From: Thermoflexus sp.
GTDB taxonomy: Bacteria > Chloroflexota > Anaerolineae > Thermoflexales > Thermoflexaceae
Direction: 5' to 3'
NCBI GenBank assembly: GCA_017743605.1
Contig: JAGHYO010000180.1
Coordinates: forward strand, 1-5,191
Length of the DNA stretch: 5,191 nt
The position numbers and the translations under genes are program-made. This document shows positions 5,142 through 5,191 of the stretch, piece by piece (within the stretch, counting starts at the first letter, position 1; each line of letters begins with the position of its first letter). The notes under the pieces are model-generated. The model worked only from the letters and a program-made list of their open reading frames with translations, had not been told where the DNA came from and did not search any database.

Positions 5142-5191
5142 GTGACAACCTTTCGGGGCGTGTTGCGGGTGGAGGACATTGTGGACACGGG
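5142..5191 (+). pseudogene. Second partial hpt copy (PRPP-binding loop), runs off the window
   Basis: From 5160 one frame reads VLRVEDIVDTG, the PRPP-binding loop of hypoxanthine phosphoribosyltransferase with its two acidic residues and DTG intact. At DNA level 5162-5179 matches 4054-4071 of the damaged hpt at 17 of 18 positions, and weaker similarity reaches back to about 5151. The first half of an hpt gene is absent upstream, because the PIN toxin gene ends at 5139. The fragment is therefore a 5'-truncated copy or the displaced second half of the gene at 3769. The same frame has a GTG at 5142, two bases after the toxin stop, so a separately translated C-terminal half (MTTFRGVLRVEDIVDTG...) is conceivable, but its ribosome-binding site is poor. 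What follows 5191 is not visible. Confidence 0.75.

Noticed and set aside
4054..5179. Programmed excision between the direct repeats that would restore hpt
   Set aside because: Joining 4054-4066 to 5162-5174 leaves the extra base near 4051 in place, so the frame stays shifted through VEDIVDTG. I also see no recombinase gene.
1..5191. tRNA, rRNA or riboswitch
   Set aside because: No cloverleaf with a GTTCRANNC arm, no rRNA-like segment and no known riboswitch core was seen on either strand.

Overview
The window is GC-rich (clearly above 60% by eye) and its proteins are rich in Arg, Ala, Leu and Glu. With two PIN toxin-antitoxin pairs and many GTAG-headed palindromic repeats, this fits a thermophilic, GC-rich bacterium. 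A Thermoflexus-like Chloroflexota is my best guess, but it is inference and no taxonomic marker here proves it.

Layout. Bases 1-225 hold degenerate REP/REPIN-type palindromes. A minus-strand vapBC pair (vapB 654-860, vapC 238-654) follows, and a second repeat cluster lies at 911-1174, so the module is bracketed by repeats of one family. At 1192-1287 there is a relic of a minus-strand gene that reads like the C-terminus of a PLP-dependent threonine dehydratase. A 10-bp perfect inverted repeat (1287-1307) separates it from mutS2 (minus strand, 1313-3661, 782 aa). mutS2 is intact, with ATPase core, coiled coil, KOW-like segment and C-terminal Smr domain.

A 107-bp divergent intergenic region separates mutS2 from a plus-strand hypoxanthine phosphoribosyltransferase gene (hpt, 3769-4298). 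That hpt is broken: its PRPP-binding loop is scrambled by compensating indels, there is a further one-base frameshift near 4120-4125, and the catalytic Ser-Tyr of the flexible loop is changed. Next comes a second toxin-antitoxin pair (4433-5139), preceded by a good sigma-70-type promoter whose -10 box sits between the arms of an imperfect inverted repeat. Right after the PIN toxin, the last ~40 bases of the window repeat the hpt PRPP-loop coding sequence in intact form (V-E-D-I-V-D-T-G). The second module therefore lies between two copies of the same hpt segment, 1,108 bp apart.

How it fits together. mutS2 and hpt are housekeeping genes. Around them is accessory material: two PIN-type toxin-antitoxin modules of different antitoxin type, REPIN-like repeats, a relic gene end and a duplicated, decaying hpt. 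The most notable feature is the hpt partial duplication enclosing a toxin-antitoxin module. The sequence after base 5191 is needed to tell whether it is a genomic rearrangement, a split gene or an assembly join. I see no wholly new system.
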